Assembly (NCBI GenBank): GCA_038531945.1
Contig: JBCBBH010000001.1
Coordinates: forward strand, 1-64,000
Source of the DNA: CALBPI01 sp038531945
GTDB lineage: Bacteria > Pseudomonadota > Gammaproteobacteria > Steroidobacterales > Woeseiaceae
Direction of reading: 5' to 3'
Length of the DNA stretch: 64,000 nt
This document shows, piece after piece, positions 44,626 to 52,877 of the stretch (the first letter of the stretch is position 1; each line of letters begins with the position of its first letter). The notes under the pieces were generated by a model, which was not told the DNA's origin, ran no database searches, and worked only from the letters and a program-made list of their open reading frames with translations. The position numbers and the translations under genes were made by a program.

Positions 44626-44793
44626 AAGTCTTTCCACTTAAAGCCCAAGTGTTATGTCAACCGAATCATGGGTCGACACACGCTAGATAACAGATACAGA
44701 CAACCGCGTCTGCCGCCCCGGCATAAAACTGTGACGCAGCGCCCGGGAACAGGCGCTCGACCACGAAATGGCGTGCTGAGCGAGTTGCATGAA

Positions 44794-44823
44794 TGATATT
44801 AAAGTGATATCACTTTAATATCA
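44794..44823. promoter_or_regulatory. Perfect 30-bp palindrome upstream of the SPFH gene
   Basis: Each arm reads TGATATTAAAGTGAT in its own direction, meeting at the centre of the ATAT core, with no mismatch over 30 bp. It ends 4 bases before the AGGAG ribosome site (44827-44831) of the SPFH gene. It contains the shorter palindrome GTGATATCAC. Its position blocks the start region, so it should be a repressor operator; the Arc-like protein two genes down is the obvious candidate. Confidence 0.85.
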
Positions 44824-44840
44824 CAGCAGGAGTAAGAACT

Positions 44841-45764
44841 ATGAGCAATGTCCACGAGAAGACCTACCGCGCAATCTCCGGTTGGTTGCCGTTACTGATT
44901 TCGCTAGGTTCGATTGGTTTTTCGATTTATTGCCTGACGCAAGGCCGACCCGCCATTGCTATTCCAGGAATCGTCATTGCGCTTCTGTTGTTTGGCGGTT
45001 TCATGGCGATCGCGCCGAACGACGCTCGGGTATTACTACTGTTCGGCGACTACAAGGGCTCGGTGACAGAGTCCGGCTTCTTCTGGGTGAACCCGTTCTT
45101 CTCGAAAAAGAAGATTTCGTGCCGCGTTCGAAACTTCGAAACCGGATCCACCATGATGCCGGAGAAAAAGAACTCCAGCGGCACAGTGGTGCAGCAAAAA
45201 TCCCGTTCCAGTGGCAAGCCTTCCAAGGTTAACGACCGCGATGGCAATCCGATCGAGATCTCGGCTGTGGTCGTCTGGAAGGTTGTAGATACCGCTGAGG
45301 CGATGTTCGAGGTCGATGACTTCGAAGATTATGTCGCGGTACAAAGCGAGGCCGCGTTACGCAACCTGGCAAGTCGCTACGCGTACGATGGCGAGTCAGA
45401 CGACGATTCTCTGCGCGGTAATACGGACAATGTGGGCGATGAACTTCGCAAGGACATTCAGGAGCGACTGGGCACAGCGGGGGTCGATGTCATTGAGGCA
45501 CGTATCAGCCATCTGGCCTATGCGCCGGAAATCGCCGCCGCCATGTTGCAGAGACAACAAGCACAAGCCGTGGTCGCTGCGCGAACGAAGATCGTCGAAG
45601 GCGCCGTAGGAATGGTCGAAATGGCACTTGATCAACTCAAGCGCGACGGCATTGTTGATCTGGATGAGGAACGACGTGCGGCGATGGTCTCCAACCTGCT
45701 TGTCGTGCTGTGTAGCGATAGACACACACAGCCAGTGGTCAACGCGGGCACGTTGTACAACTGA
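44841..45764 (+). CDS. SPFH/Band 7 domain membrane protein
   Basis: A 307-residue stomatin/flotillin-like scaffold. Two hydrophobic segments at the N-terminus (WLPLLISLGSIGFSIYCL and AIPGIVIALLLFGGFMAI) are followed by the SPFH core: DARVLLLFGDYKGSV, FFWVNPFFSKKKISCRVRNF, DGNPIEISAVVVWKV and YVAVQSEAALRNLASRYAYD, then VDVIEARISHLAYAPEIAAAMLQRQQAQAVVAAR-type helices. Such proteins oligomerise at the membrane and organise microdomains or proteases. Ribosome site AGGAG. A small Arc-like gene follows after 6 bp and a perfect palindrome precedes the gene. Confidence 0.92.
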   Translation: MSNVHEKTYRAISGWLPLLISLGSIGFSIYCLTQGRPAIAIPGIVIALLLFGGFMAIAPNDARVLLLFGDYKGSVTESGFFWVNPFFSKKKISCRVRNFETGSTMMPEKKNSSGTVVQQKSRSSGKPSKVNDRDGNPIEISAVVVWKVVDTAEAMFEVDDFEDYVAVQSEAALRNLASRYAYDGESDDDSLRGNTDNVGDELRKDIQERLGTAGVDVIEARISHLAYAPEIAAAMLQRQQAQAVVAARTKIVEGAVGMVEMALDQLKRDGIVDLDEERRAAMVSNLLVVLCSDRHTQPVVNAGTLYN

Positions 45765-45770
45765 TCCGTC

Positions 45771-45938
45771 ATGGCGCGAACCTCCTTTCTGTTCCGTGCT
45801 GATCCGGCGGTCATGGAAGCGCTCAAGAGATGGGCGGACGATGAACTGAGAAGTGTTAACGGACAACTGGAGTTCATCGTTCGCCAAGCGTTAAAGCAAT
45901 CGGGTCGACTCAACAAACCTGAACCCGACAGCGATTGA
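45771..45938 (+). CDS. Arc-like ribbon-helix-helix DNA-binding protein
   Basis: A 55-residue protein, too short for most ORF scans. TSFLFRADPAVMEALKRWAD forms the DNA-contacting strand and first helix, and NGQLEFIVRQALKQSG the second helix, the layout of Arc/MetJ-type dimers. It begins 6 bp after the SPFH stop and lacks its own ribosome site, so it should be translationally coupled. The pairing of SPFH proteins with such small proteins is familiar to me from other Proteobacteria. Binding of the upstream 30-bp palindrome is inference. Confidence 0.85.
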   Translation: MARTSFLFRADPAVMEALKRWADDELRSVNGQLEFIVRQALKQSGRLNKPEPDSD

Positions 45939-45981
45939 GCTGTTGCCGCGGTGATGTGGCAGTCGCCGCAACGGGCAGGCA

Positions 45982-46236
45982 TCATCCCAACCTTGTCGAA
46001 TTGTGGGGAACCAGAAACGGAACCCAAGACGGTTGCGCTGACGCTACCCGAAGCAACGCCCGCTGATACGCATTCCTACGCGTAACCGTTGGGAGCCCGC
46101 GCAGGCGCGCCTTCAGGAGTTTCTCCTGAAGGTCGGGCGCAATTAATTCATCGGACCACTGTACCAGGCGTTGGTCGATATCGACCGGGCTGACCTCGCT
46201 CGCTCCATCTTTGAGCAGGCCAAGCCCGGCTGTCAC
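45982..46236 (-). CDS. Possible small hypothetical protein
   Basis: An 84-residue frame with a GTG start at 46236 and no convincing ribosome site (GAGG lies too close). Codons look moderately coding. The segment APDLQEKLLKARLRGLPT could form a helix. No homology is recognised. It holds a perfect 9-bp hairpin at 46111-46131. It is the only candidate gene in the 357 bases between 45939 and 46295, where I see nothing else. It may be a gene remnant. Confidence 0.3.
   Translation of the reverse strand: MTAGLGLLKDGASEVSPVDIDQRLVQWSDELIAPDLQEKLLKARLRGLPTVTRRNAYQRALLRVASAQPSWVPFLVPHNSTRLG
46111..46131. repeat. Perfect hairpin CTTCAGGAG/CTCCTGAAG
   Basis: A 9-bp perfect stem (46111-46119 with 46123-46131) around TTT. 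Flanking GCGC-rich bases could extend the pairing. No T-run follows on either strand, so it is not an ordinary terminator. It could instead be a chance result of the codons for QEKLLK on the minus strand. Confidence 0.5.
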
Positions 46237-46295
46237 CCTCTATCCGTCAAATTGAACGGAGCGATCGTCAATCCTGCAACGGACTGACAACCTCG

Positions 46296-46619
46296 TTAGT
46301 CAAGACAAGTCACAACAGAATTTTGTGTGCCGGGTGAACGCTCGGTGTAGGTCCCGGTACAGCTCAATGCGACCTCAACAGCACGACACTGTTCCGGTGC
46401 ATCACGGCGACAGCTTTCGCATGCGACGCCGTCGTCCGGATCGGTGCAGGATGCGCAGCACCAGGTCGCGCCGATACCGACGATCTCACGCTCGATCAAC
46501 ACCTCTTCCGACGGTGTGTACAACGCCTCTTCGTCATCGGAATCATCACCCACCGCAACGACGCATCCCGTCATGATCAACGCAGATGCAAGAACAAAAA
46601 GACTACAAACGGCACGCAT
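46296..46619 (-). CDS. Small cysteine-rich lipoprotein, unknown function
   Basis: A 107-residue protein from the ATG at 46619 (GGAGA upstream). SLFVLASALIMTGC is a lipobox with lipid Cys19. The mature part is acidic at first (GDDSDDEEA) and then cysteine-rich: CCASC, ACESC, EQC, LSC and TC, eight cysteines in about 50 residues. The even number suggests disulfides in the periplasm, or a metal site. No known family recognised. Confidence 0.7.
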   Translation of the reverse strand: MRAVCSLFVLASALIMTGCVVAVGDDSDDEEALYTPSEEVLIEREIVGIGATWCCASCTDPDDGVACESCRRDAPEQCRAVEVALSCTGTYTERSPGTQNSVVTCLD

Positions 46620-46687
46620 GAGATTCTCCAGATCCAACTCGACTCAATCCTTGAGCTTGCATCAAGCGCGCTTGAGACACCAGCGCC

Positions 46688-47407
46688 TCAAACTCTGATC
46701 GGCGCTTGAGACAACTGCGTCAGCGGTGCCTCGAAAACGCGCGTAAACACCTCAGTCATACGGGTTTCGACCACGTCGAGAAACTCCGGAACATCATCGA
46801 TCGCTCGAAAAATCGAAAAACCTCGTTCGAGAAAATCGTGCAACCCACGGACCCCAACGAGCTGTGCCGGGCCACGCATCATCTTCAACGTTGTCGCAAT
46901 CATCGGAATGCCGACGATGCCTTGCAGACTCTCACCGGCGCTTCGTGTCATTTCAATCAACCTGAGACAGTCATCCAGACAAGCAGCTTTCCGACTCGCT
47001 GCGCAGTAGTCCGCCTCGCTGACCGTGCTCCGATTCGCGAGGTCAGCGCGCAGATGGCGTTCGATGTCGAGATTTATCTTGAGTATCGACGCGTTCAAAT
47101 CCAGAGCGGAAGCCAATGCTCGCAATGCGCCGGCTGGCAGTACACGGCACATCATCGGAACCACTTTCTCCAGCTCCGCATCACGCGCAGCGATTTCAGG
47201 ACCGACCATGTCAGAGACTATGTAGTCGATCGCCTCTGAATACGCCGGACGTACACGCAAGTCTTCGTACTTCGGCAGAAAGTACGCAATCTGCACGTCG
47301 ACGAACCTGCGATACGCCGTCAACCGTTCCGGGTCATCCAGATACAGATGGTGCAACCGATTGCTTTCGGCCAAATGCTCGCGCAGTTGCTTGGCGGTTT
47401 CTCTCAT
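46688..47407 (-). CDS. FFLEELY-motif-like protein
   Basis: A 239-residue, mostly helical cytoplasmic protein. I recognise the pattern of the FFLEELY-motif family: an N-terminal helix pair, KYEDLRVRPAYSEAIDYIVSDMVGPE at the place of the FFLEELYG motif, RDAELEKVVPMMCRVLPAGALRALASAL, LNASILKINLDIERHL and the end with RGPAQLVGVRGLHDFLERGFSIFRAI. The eponymous motif is changed to YIVSDMVG here. The family has no described function known to me. It follows the CNNM transporter gene by 18 bp and is probably co-transcribed with it. Confidence 0.7.
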   Translation of the reverse strand: MRETAKQLREHLAESNRLHHLYLDDPERLTAYRRFVDVQIAYFLPKYEDLRVRPAYSEAIDYIVSDMVGPEIAARDAELEKVVPMMCRVLPAGALRALASALDLNASILKINLDIERHLRADLANRSTVSEADYCAASRKAACLDDCLRLIEMTRSAGESLQGIVGIPMIATTLKMMRGPAQLVGVRGLHDFLERGFSIFRAIDDVPEFLDVVETRMTEVFTRVFEAPLTQLSQAPIRV

Positions 47408-47425
47408 ACCTGAGTTGAGCGCCGA

Positions 47426-48667
47426 TCAGCCTTCGGAAGCCGTCTTCTTGACCGAGACCAGTCTGGCTCGGCGACGATCCGCGCGCAGCACTTTGATGGT
47501 GTAGCCTTCCCATTCAATAACATCACCACCCACCGGTATGCGTTCGAGCGTCTCGATCAAGAGGCCGCTGACGGTTGAGATATCCAGTTCCGGATTCCAC
47601 GACACACCGAGCTTCGCGCTGAGTTTTCGCAAATCCACAGACGCTCTTGCCAACATGGTGCCGTCGGCAAGCTCACGAAAGTCCGTAGACGGCGTGTCTT
47701 TTTCATCATCAATATCACCGACGACTTCCTCGAGTACATCCTCCATCGTCGCCAGTCCCTCGACAGTACCGTACTCGCCGACGACCAGCGCAAGGTGGCG
47801 GCGCGAGTCCTGGAAGGTACGAAGTAATTTCGGCAGCTTCATCGAGCCCGGCACGATCACTGTTTCGCTCGCGACCGCATCCCAATCAACAGACTCGGAA
47901 GTATGCGTCAGAAGCCAGTGCAGCAGGTTTTTTGCAAGCACCACCTCGCCTGCATCGTCCAGATTGCCGGTGCGGGTCAGCGGAAACCGACTATGGCCCG
48001 TCGAGTGCAGTTGCTCGATTACCTCGACACGAGACATCTCGCTCGACAAAAACGCGACGCTCTCGCGCGGCAACATGACCGCCGCTGCATCGAGGTCCTT
48101 GAGGTGCGTCGCACCAACAATCAACCCAGCCGTTGTGTCACCAACTGCACCTTCGGTTTGTCCCAGAACAGCAAGCAGCCGAATCTCATCCGCTGATGTA
48201 ACCGGCGCCGCATGCTCGGATCGCAACTGCCGAGACAGCATCTCGGAAAGCAGCACCAGCGGCTTCAAAATGATGCTCAGAAACTGAATGCCGTGAGCAA
48301 CCGGCGACGCCAACGCCTGTGCGTAGCTGACGCCGAGCGTCTTCGGGATGATCTCTGTGAATAGCAGGACGGCGAGCGTGAAGATCAGCGAAAAAATCCA
48401 CAACGTGGAAGGATCAAACACGGCACTGTAGCTCGCACCAGCAACCGCTGCGCCAACCGTATGCGCGGCGGTGTTAAGAATCAGGATCGCCGCAATCGGA
48501 ATATCCATGTTCTCCTTGAAACTCGCGAGCAGCGTGCCGGCGCGTTTGCCCTGTTGGTTGAGAACTTCGATTTGCGGTCGTGTGATCGACAGGAGAACCG
48601 ACTCGAAAATCGAGCATAGAAAAGACACGACGAGCACGACTGCTACCGCCGACACAAATAACAACAT
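47426..48667 (-). CDS. CNNM/CorC (HlyC/TlyC) family transporter
   Basis: A 413-residue inner-membrane protein. The ATG at 48667 has GGAGA upstream. Seen: a DUF21/CNNM membrane domain (about 1-170, with SIFESVLLSITRPQIEVLNQ, ILNTAAHTVGAAVAGA and ALLFTEIIPKTLG), a pair of CBS domains (about 190-320, MLPRESVAFLSSEMS and ALVVGEYGTVEGLATMEDVLEEVVGDI) and a CorC_HlyC domain at the C-terminus. The family handles magnesium or cobalt efflux. No haemolysin function is implied despite the historical name. Confidence 0.92.
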   Translation of the reverse strand: MLLFVSAVAVVLVVSFLCSIFESVLLSITRPQIEVLNQQGKRAGTLLASFKENMDIPIAAILILNTAAHTVGAAVAGASYSAVFDPSTLWIFSLIFTLAVLLFTEIIPKTLGVSYAQALASPVAHGIQFLSIILKPLVLLSEMLSRQLRSEHAAPVTSADEIRLLAVLGQTEGAVGDTTAGLIVGATHLKDLDAAAVMLPRESVAFLSSEMSRVEVIEQLHSTGHSRFPLTRTGNLDDAGEVVLAKNLLHWLLTHTSESVDWDAVASETVIVPGSMKLPKLLRTFQDSRRHLALVVGEYGTVEGLATMEDVLEEVVGDIDDEKDTPSTDFRELADGTMLARASVDLRKLSAKLGVSWNPELDISTVSGLLIETLERIPVGGDVIEWEGYTIKVLRADRRRARLVSVKKTASEG

Positions 48668-48824
48668 GAAGGAGTCTCCACACGAATTCGTCGCTATTGT
48701 CAGACACTTTGGCCACCTGTTCAAAACCGATAGACGGAAATTCGCCGTAAAATTCTGGCCGAGACGCCGGGATGACTGCGGTACAATCGACAGCTAGAGA
48801 TCGAATACCTGACAGGAGCGCACT

Positions 48825-49370
48825 ATGAAACGCCCAACTTTTCTTCCGCTGGCTTTGCTGGTTCTGCTGACCGCAGTCACGCCCGCAAAAGCGCAGGACG
48901 GCATGGACAACGTCGTCGAAATGATGGAGATGATCGAGGCGGTCGAACCGATCGTGCTGACGGATGGGGATATTGAAAACTGGATTTCGACGGTAGAAAC
49001 GCTGATTGACTCCGGCATCGACGATCTGACCAGCGAACAGTCTATCGGCGCTGCGATGCAGACCATCGGCGCGAGTTCAAAAGCCAAGAGCATCCTTTCT
49101 CGAAACGGGTATGACCTCGAGTCGTTCCAAACCACATCACTGAACGTCGCTATGGCAATGGGTGCCGTGGAGATGGCAGACAGCCGCGCGGAGATGGAAG
49201 CTTCGCTCAGCCAGATGGAGGCCATGAAAGGTCAGATCCCGGCCGAGCAATACGAAATGATGTCACGCATGGTGAAAGGCGCGATGGCCATGTTTGAAAA
49301 AACGCCGGAACAGAACATTGAGACAGTCGGGAAATACGCCGATCGAATCGACGCATTAGGCTCCGATTAA
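48825..49370 (+). CDS. Methionine-rich exported protein, unknown function
   Basis: A 181-residue protein with a signal peptide (LPLALLVLLTAVTPAKAQ) and AGGAG upstream; TACAAT at 48782-48787 may be its -10 box. The mature part is helical, acidic and rich in methionine (17 Met in all, in runs like EMMEM, AMAM and QMEAM). No catalytic motif or family recognised. Met-rich periplasmic proteins may serve as oxidant sinks or bind copper; that is speculation here. It is divergent from the CNNM gene. Confidence 0.75.
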   Translation: MKRPTFLPLALLVLLTAVTPAKAQDGMDNVVEMMEMIEAVEPIVLTDGDIENWISTVETLIDSGIDDLTSEQSIGAAMQTIGASSKAKSILSRNGYDLESFQTTSLNVAMAMGAVEMADSRAEMEASLSQMEAMKGQIPAEQYEMMSRMVKGAMAMFEKTPEQNIETVGKYADRIDALGSD

Positions 49371-49394
49371 ATACCGTGCGGAACGTGTCGCCGT

Positions 49395-52300
49395 TCAGGC
49401 TATACGTTCCGCTGCATCTCGCTGAGACTCAGTGACGCGCAACAGCCCTTCGTCTGCTGCATCGTCAATCGACATCTCCAGCACTCTTAGTAGTGCATCA
49501 GCGCTGTCCGGTGCCTGTAAGCCCACACCGCCGCACCAACTGTTGCGCCGCGCCTTCGACCGGTACATCAGCAAATCCGCGACCTTGAGCGTCTGTTCCC
49601 AATCGACCAGCGTAGGTGCCTGGGCATACAACGGAAACGGCGCGTAACCGATCGAACTCGTGGTTCTCGCCAACTGCCCCCGACCGACCGGGAAGACTGA
49701 ACTCGCAACCGCCGATCGCACCCGCTCGGCCAGTTCATCCGCTTCATCGGCGTTCGCCAGTCGGGCGACAAGCATGAACTCGTCGCCACCCCAGCGAATG
49801 ACCGTATCACCCGATCGGCACAGCTGCGTCAGGCTATCCGCAACCCCAACCAACAATCGATCACCCGCCTGGTGACCATACGTGTCGTTTACGGGTTTGA
49901 AGTGGTCGAGATCGATCATCATCAGGATGAAAGCACTTTGCCGGGACGGCTGAGAGGTTCCCGCCGTACGATCCAGCTCAGCGCTGATTTGATCGAAGAA
50001 GTAGCGTCGGTTGCGCAGACCGGTCAATGGATCGGTGTAGCTCGCCTCGTGTAACTTTTCGTTGGCCAGCTCAAGCTCACGGTTCCGACTGGCGATTTCC
50101 TCGGTCCGTTCGGCCACCTCCGCCTCGAGCTGACGGCTGTATTCGGCCCGCTGGCGGAGCTTGCGTGCTTGTGCATTCCAGATCAGAAACAGCACCCCGA
50201 ACACACCGAGCACATACATAACGTAGGCCCAGGGGGTTAGCCATGGCGGTGGATTCACGTCGAGCGTCAGAGACAGGTCAGTCTCCGACCAAATTCCATC
50301 GCTATTGGCCGCCCGCACCCGAAACACGTACTCACCGCCGCTCAGGTTCGTGTAAGTCGTCCGACGTTCGTTTCCGGCTTCAACCCAACTGCGGTCGAAA
50401 CCCTCCAGCTTGTACGCGAATTGGTTTTCCGAAGGCGCTGCAAAGTCTAGCGCAGCGAATTCGAACGTGACCACGTCATCCTCGTGGCTCAATTCCAGCG
50501 AATCGACCTGGTCGTATACGCCATCCTCTCGGATCGGTTGATTCAACAAATCGAGACCGGTAAGCGCGACGGCGGGCGGTACGGTGTTGATCGCCAGCCG
50601 CATCGGGTCAAACAGGTTGAAGCCATTCGCACCGCCGAATGCCAGCCTGCCGTCTGCCAGCATGTAGTGGGCCCCAAAATTGAACTCAGCCCCTTGAAGA
50701 CCGTCGCTGATCGAATGGTTCACGATCTCATCGGTGTGCGGATCAAGAACGGATAACCCTCGGTTGGTACTCAGCCAGACACGGTTGGCCGCATCGGAAC
50801 GGATTCCGTAAATGCTGTCGTCCGCAAGTCCGGACAGCGTGTCGTACCGGCGATAGGTTAAGGACTCGATGGGCTGGTTGGGTCTATCGAACCGGTACAG
50901 ACCTTCACGTGTGCCGACCCACAGGCGGCCCTTCGCGTCGAGATGCAAGGCCGACACGGTCACCGAGGATGCCGCGGATGATTCGACGCTCAGGTCCACA
51001 TGCTCCCAAGCCAAACCACGCCCAGCCCTGCGGTTCAATCCACCTCCCGCCGTCCCGACCCATAGCCGACCTGACCGATCGCTGACCATGGCGGTGGCAC
51101 GAGAATTTGATAAGGAAGTCGGATCTTCGGGGTCATGTCTGAAATTCGTGAAACGCTCATTTTTCGCATCGAATCGGTCCACACCGCCACCGAACGTGCC
51201 AACCCACAAAGTGCCGTCTTGGTCGACATACAAACTCATGATGCCGTCCGAGGCGACGCTGCCCTCGATATCCGCACTCGCCCGGTAGGTCCTCACGTCG
51301 CCCGTATCAAGATTGAAGCGAGATAAACCCCCGCTCATGGTGCCGATCCACAGAAGATCTCCCTGGCGGATCAAAGCCATCACTCGGTCATCATCGATTC
51401 GGCTGCCGTCCGGACCACCGCTCCACACCCGGTCGGTCACTGTGCCGAGCGAGTCCACCTTCGCAAGCCCCGCCCCAAAGCTGCCGAACCACAACTCACC
51501 GTCACGAGCCTCGGCAAAAGAGGTAGCACGGCGAATCAGCTCTTCGTTACCGGCAACAAGACTGGGCAATATGTGACCGAAGCTCCAGCTACGAGGATTC
51601 CATTTGCTGACACCCGCGGTTTTTGTGCCGACCCAAAGCAGCCCCCCGCTGTCCTGAAACAACGAAATTGTATTGCTGTCTGCAAGCGACTTCGGATCAC
51701 TCGCTGAGTAACGGTGAACGCTAAACCCGTCAATTGATGGAATGAATCGATTCAAGCCATCTGCCGTCGCGATCCACAGGCGCTGCTGGGAATCTTCGAG
51801 TACTGCCTCGACACGGTTGTTACTCAGCGAACCGTAAGCATTACCGGATTGATAGTTGCGAAACGTCTGTCCGCCATCGTCGGTGCGGCTGAGCCCGCCG
51901 TCCTGGGTCCCTACCCACAAAGCGCCCGCACTGTCGCGCCAGATCGTACGAACGCGTTCGCCACCCAGAGTCTCGTCGCCTGCGACACGCTGAACCGTGC
52001 CAGTTGCAGCATCGAATCTGTCGAGCCCAGCATTGGTTCCGATCCATAACGTGCCGACCGAATCGACGTGCAAAGCGTGAATCGCGTCGTGCGACAGACT
52101 GTCGACATTTGCTTCATCATGCCGCCAGACAGTGACCGTTCCGCTGGTCGGGTCGTAGCGATTCAATCCGTGCCGTAGTGTGCCAACCCAAAGTGCGCCG
52201 CTGGCGTCGAGGGCCATGCTCGACACGCGCAGATCACTGAGACCGTCTGCGATCCCGACGCTGGAGAAACCACCTTGTTCGGCGTCCCATCGTGCAATGC

Positions 52301-52682
52301 CGCCGCCTTCGGTCGCCACCCAAAGAGCACCGTTCGGGGTCACCACAAGGTCGGTGACATAGTCCGCGGGCAACGACGAAGGATTGCGTGGGTCAGCCTG
52401 AAAGTGCAGAAACCGGGTGCCGTCATAGCGATTCAAACCGTTTTCTGTGCCGAACCACAAGAAGCCAAGGCCGTCTTGTACCATGGCGGTCACGCTGTTC
52501 TGAGCCAGACCGTCCTCGGTATCCAGGTTCGCAAATCGCATTGGCGCGCCGGCGACACCGTCGGCAAGCGCCGCCGAGCCGCAGACTAGTAGCCAACCGA
52601 GCAGCAACGACCGGAGCGACCGCGCTCCCCAGCGTGACCAGATTTTATGGCTAGGTTCCGACAATGCGGGACTCGCTCTCAA
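49395..52682 (-). CDS. Propeller-sensor diguanylate cyclase
   Basis: A 1095-residue membrane sensor. An N-terminal signal segment (SLLLGWLLVCGSAALADG) is followed by about fourteen two-component-regulator propeller repeats (for example ALWVGTLRHGLNRYDPTSG), a Y_Y_Y domain (FAYKLEGFDRSWVEAGNE), one membrane helix near 830 (PWAYVMYVLGVFGVLFLIW), a coiled coil and a GGDEF domain (GGDEF at about 965-969). An RSGD five residues before the motif is a canonical inhibitory I-site, so it should make cyclic-di-GMP under product control. The start is TTG at 52682 without a good ribosome site. The ligand of the propeller is unknown. Confidence 0.93.
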   Translation of the reverse strand: MRASPALSEPSHKIWSRWGARSLRSLLLGWLLVCGSAALADGVAGAPMRFANLDTEDGLAQNSVTAMVQDGLGFLWFGTENGLNRYDGTRFLHFQADPRNPSSLPADYVTDLVVTPNGALWVATEGGGIARWDAEQGGFSSVGIADGLSDLRVSSMALDASGALWVGTLRHGLNRYDPTSGTVTVWRHDEANVDSLSHDAIHALHVDSVGTLWIGTNAGLDRFDAATGTVQRVAGDETLGGERVRTIWRDSAGALWVGTQDGGLSRTDDGGQTFRNYQSGNAYGSLSNNRVEAVLEDSQQRLWIATADGLNRFIPSIDGFSVHRYSASDPKSLADSNTISLFQDSGGLLWVGTKTAGVSKWNPRSWSFGHILPSLVAGNEELIRRATSFAEARDGELWFGSFGAGLAKVDSLGTVTDRVWSGGPDGSRIDDDRVMALIRQGDLLWIGTMSGGLSRFNLDTGDVRTYRASADIEGSVASDGIMSLYVDQDGTLWVGTFGGGVDRFDAKNERFTNFRHDPEDPTSLSNSRATAMVSDRSGRLWVGTAGGGLNRRAGRGLAWEHVDLSVESSAASSVTVSALHLDAKGRLWVGTREGLYRFDRPNQPIESLTYRRYDTLSGLADDSIYGIRSDAANRVWLSTNRGLSVLDPHTDEIVNHSISDGLQGAEFNFGAHYMLADGRLAFGGANGFNLFDPMRLAINTVPPAVALTGLDLLNQPIREDGVYDQVDSLELSHEDDVVTFEFAALDFAAPSENQFAYKLEGFDRSWVEAGNERRTTYTNLSGGEYVFRVRAANSDGIWSETDLSLTLDVNPPPWLTPWAYVMYVLGVFGVLFLIWNAQARKLRQRAEYSRQLEAEVAERTEEIASRNRELELANEKLHEASYTDPLTGLRNRRYFFDQISAELDRTAGTSQPSRQSAFILMMIDLDHFKPVNDTYGHQAGDRLLVGVADSLTQLCRSGDTVIRWGGDEFMLVARLANADEADELAERVRSAVASSVFPVGRGQLARTTSSIGYAPFPLYAQAPTLVDWEQTLKVADLLMYRSKARRNSWCGGVGLQAPDSADALLRVLEMSIDDAADEGLLRVTESQRDAAERIA

Positions 52683-52796
52683 GGGCTAAAAAAACCATAA
52701 ACGGCCGGTCTTTCATGACCGACTTTCCTTCTTCCGAAGTTCATCAAATAGCGACCGTTTTGTCTGTGTCTCAATGCCGATCCCCAAGGAGTAAAC

Positions 52797-52812
52797 TGTG
52801 ACACCAGTCACA
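52797..52812. promoter_or_regulatory. Consensus CRP site upstream of fghA
   Basis: TGTGA (52797-52801), CACCAG, TCACA (52808-52812): both half-sites match the CRP consensus perfectly. It lies 66 bp upstream of the fghA start and about 115 bp upstream of the divergent diguanylate cyclase gene, so it may serve either. Confidence 0.7.
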
Positions 52813-52877
52813 CTTGCCTTTGGACGTGCCAAATCCGGATGCAGTGCCGCCTTTTGCTTTCCTCCGGAGCCGAACCC

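Noticed and set aside
45771..45938. SPFH/Arc-like pair as a toxin-antitoxin system
   Set aside because: The partner is a full SPFH scaffold of 307 residues, not a small toxin; autoregulation alone fits the palindrome.
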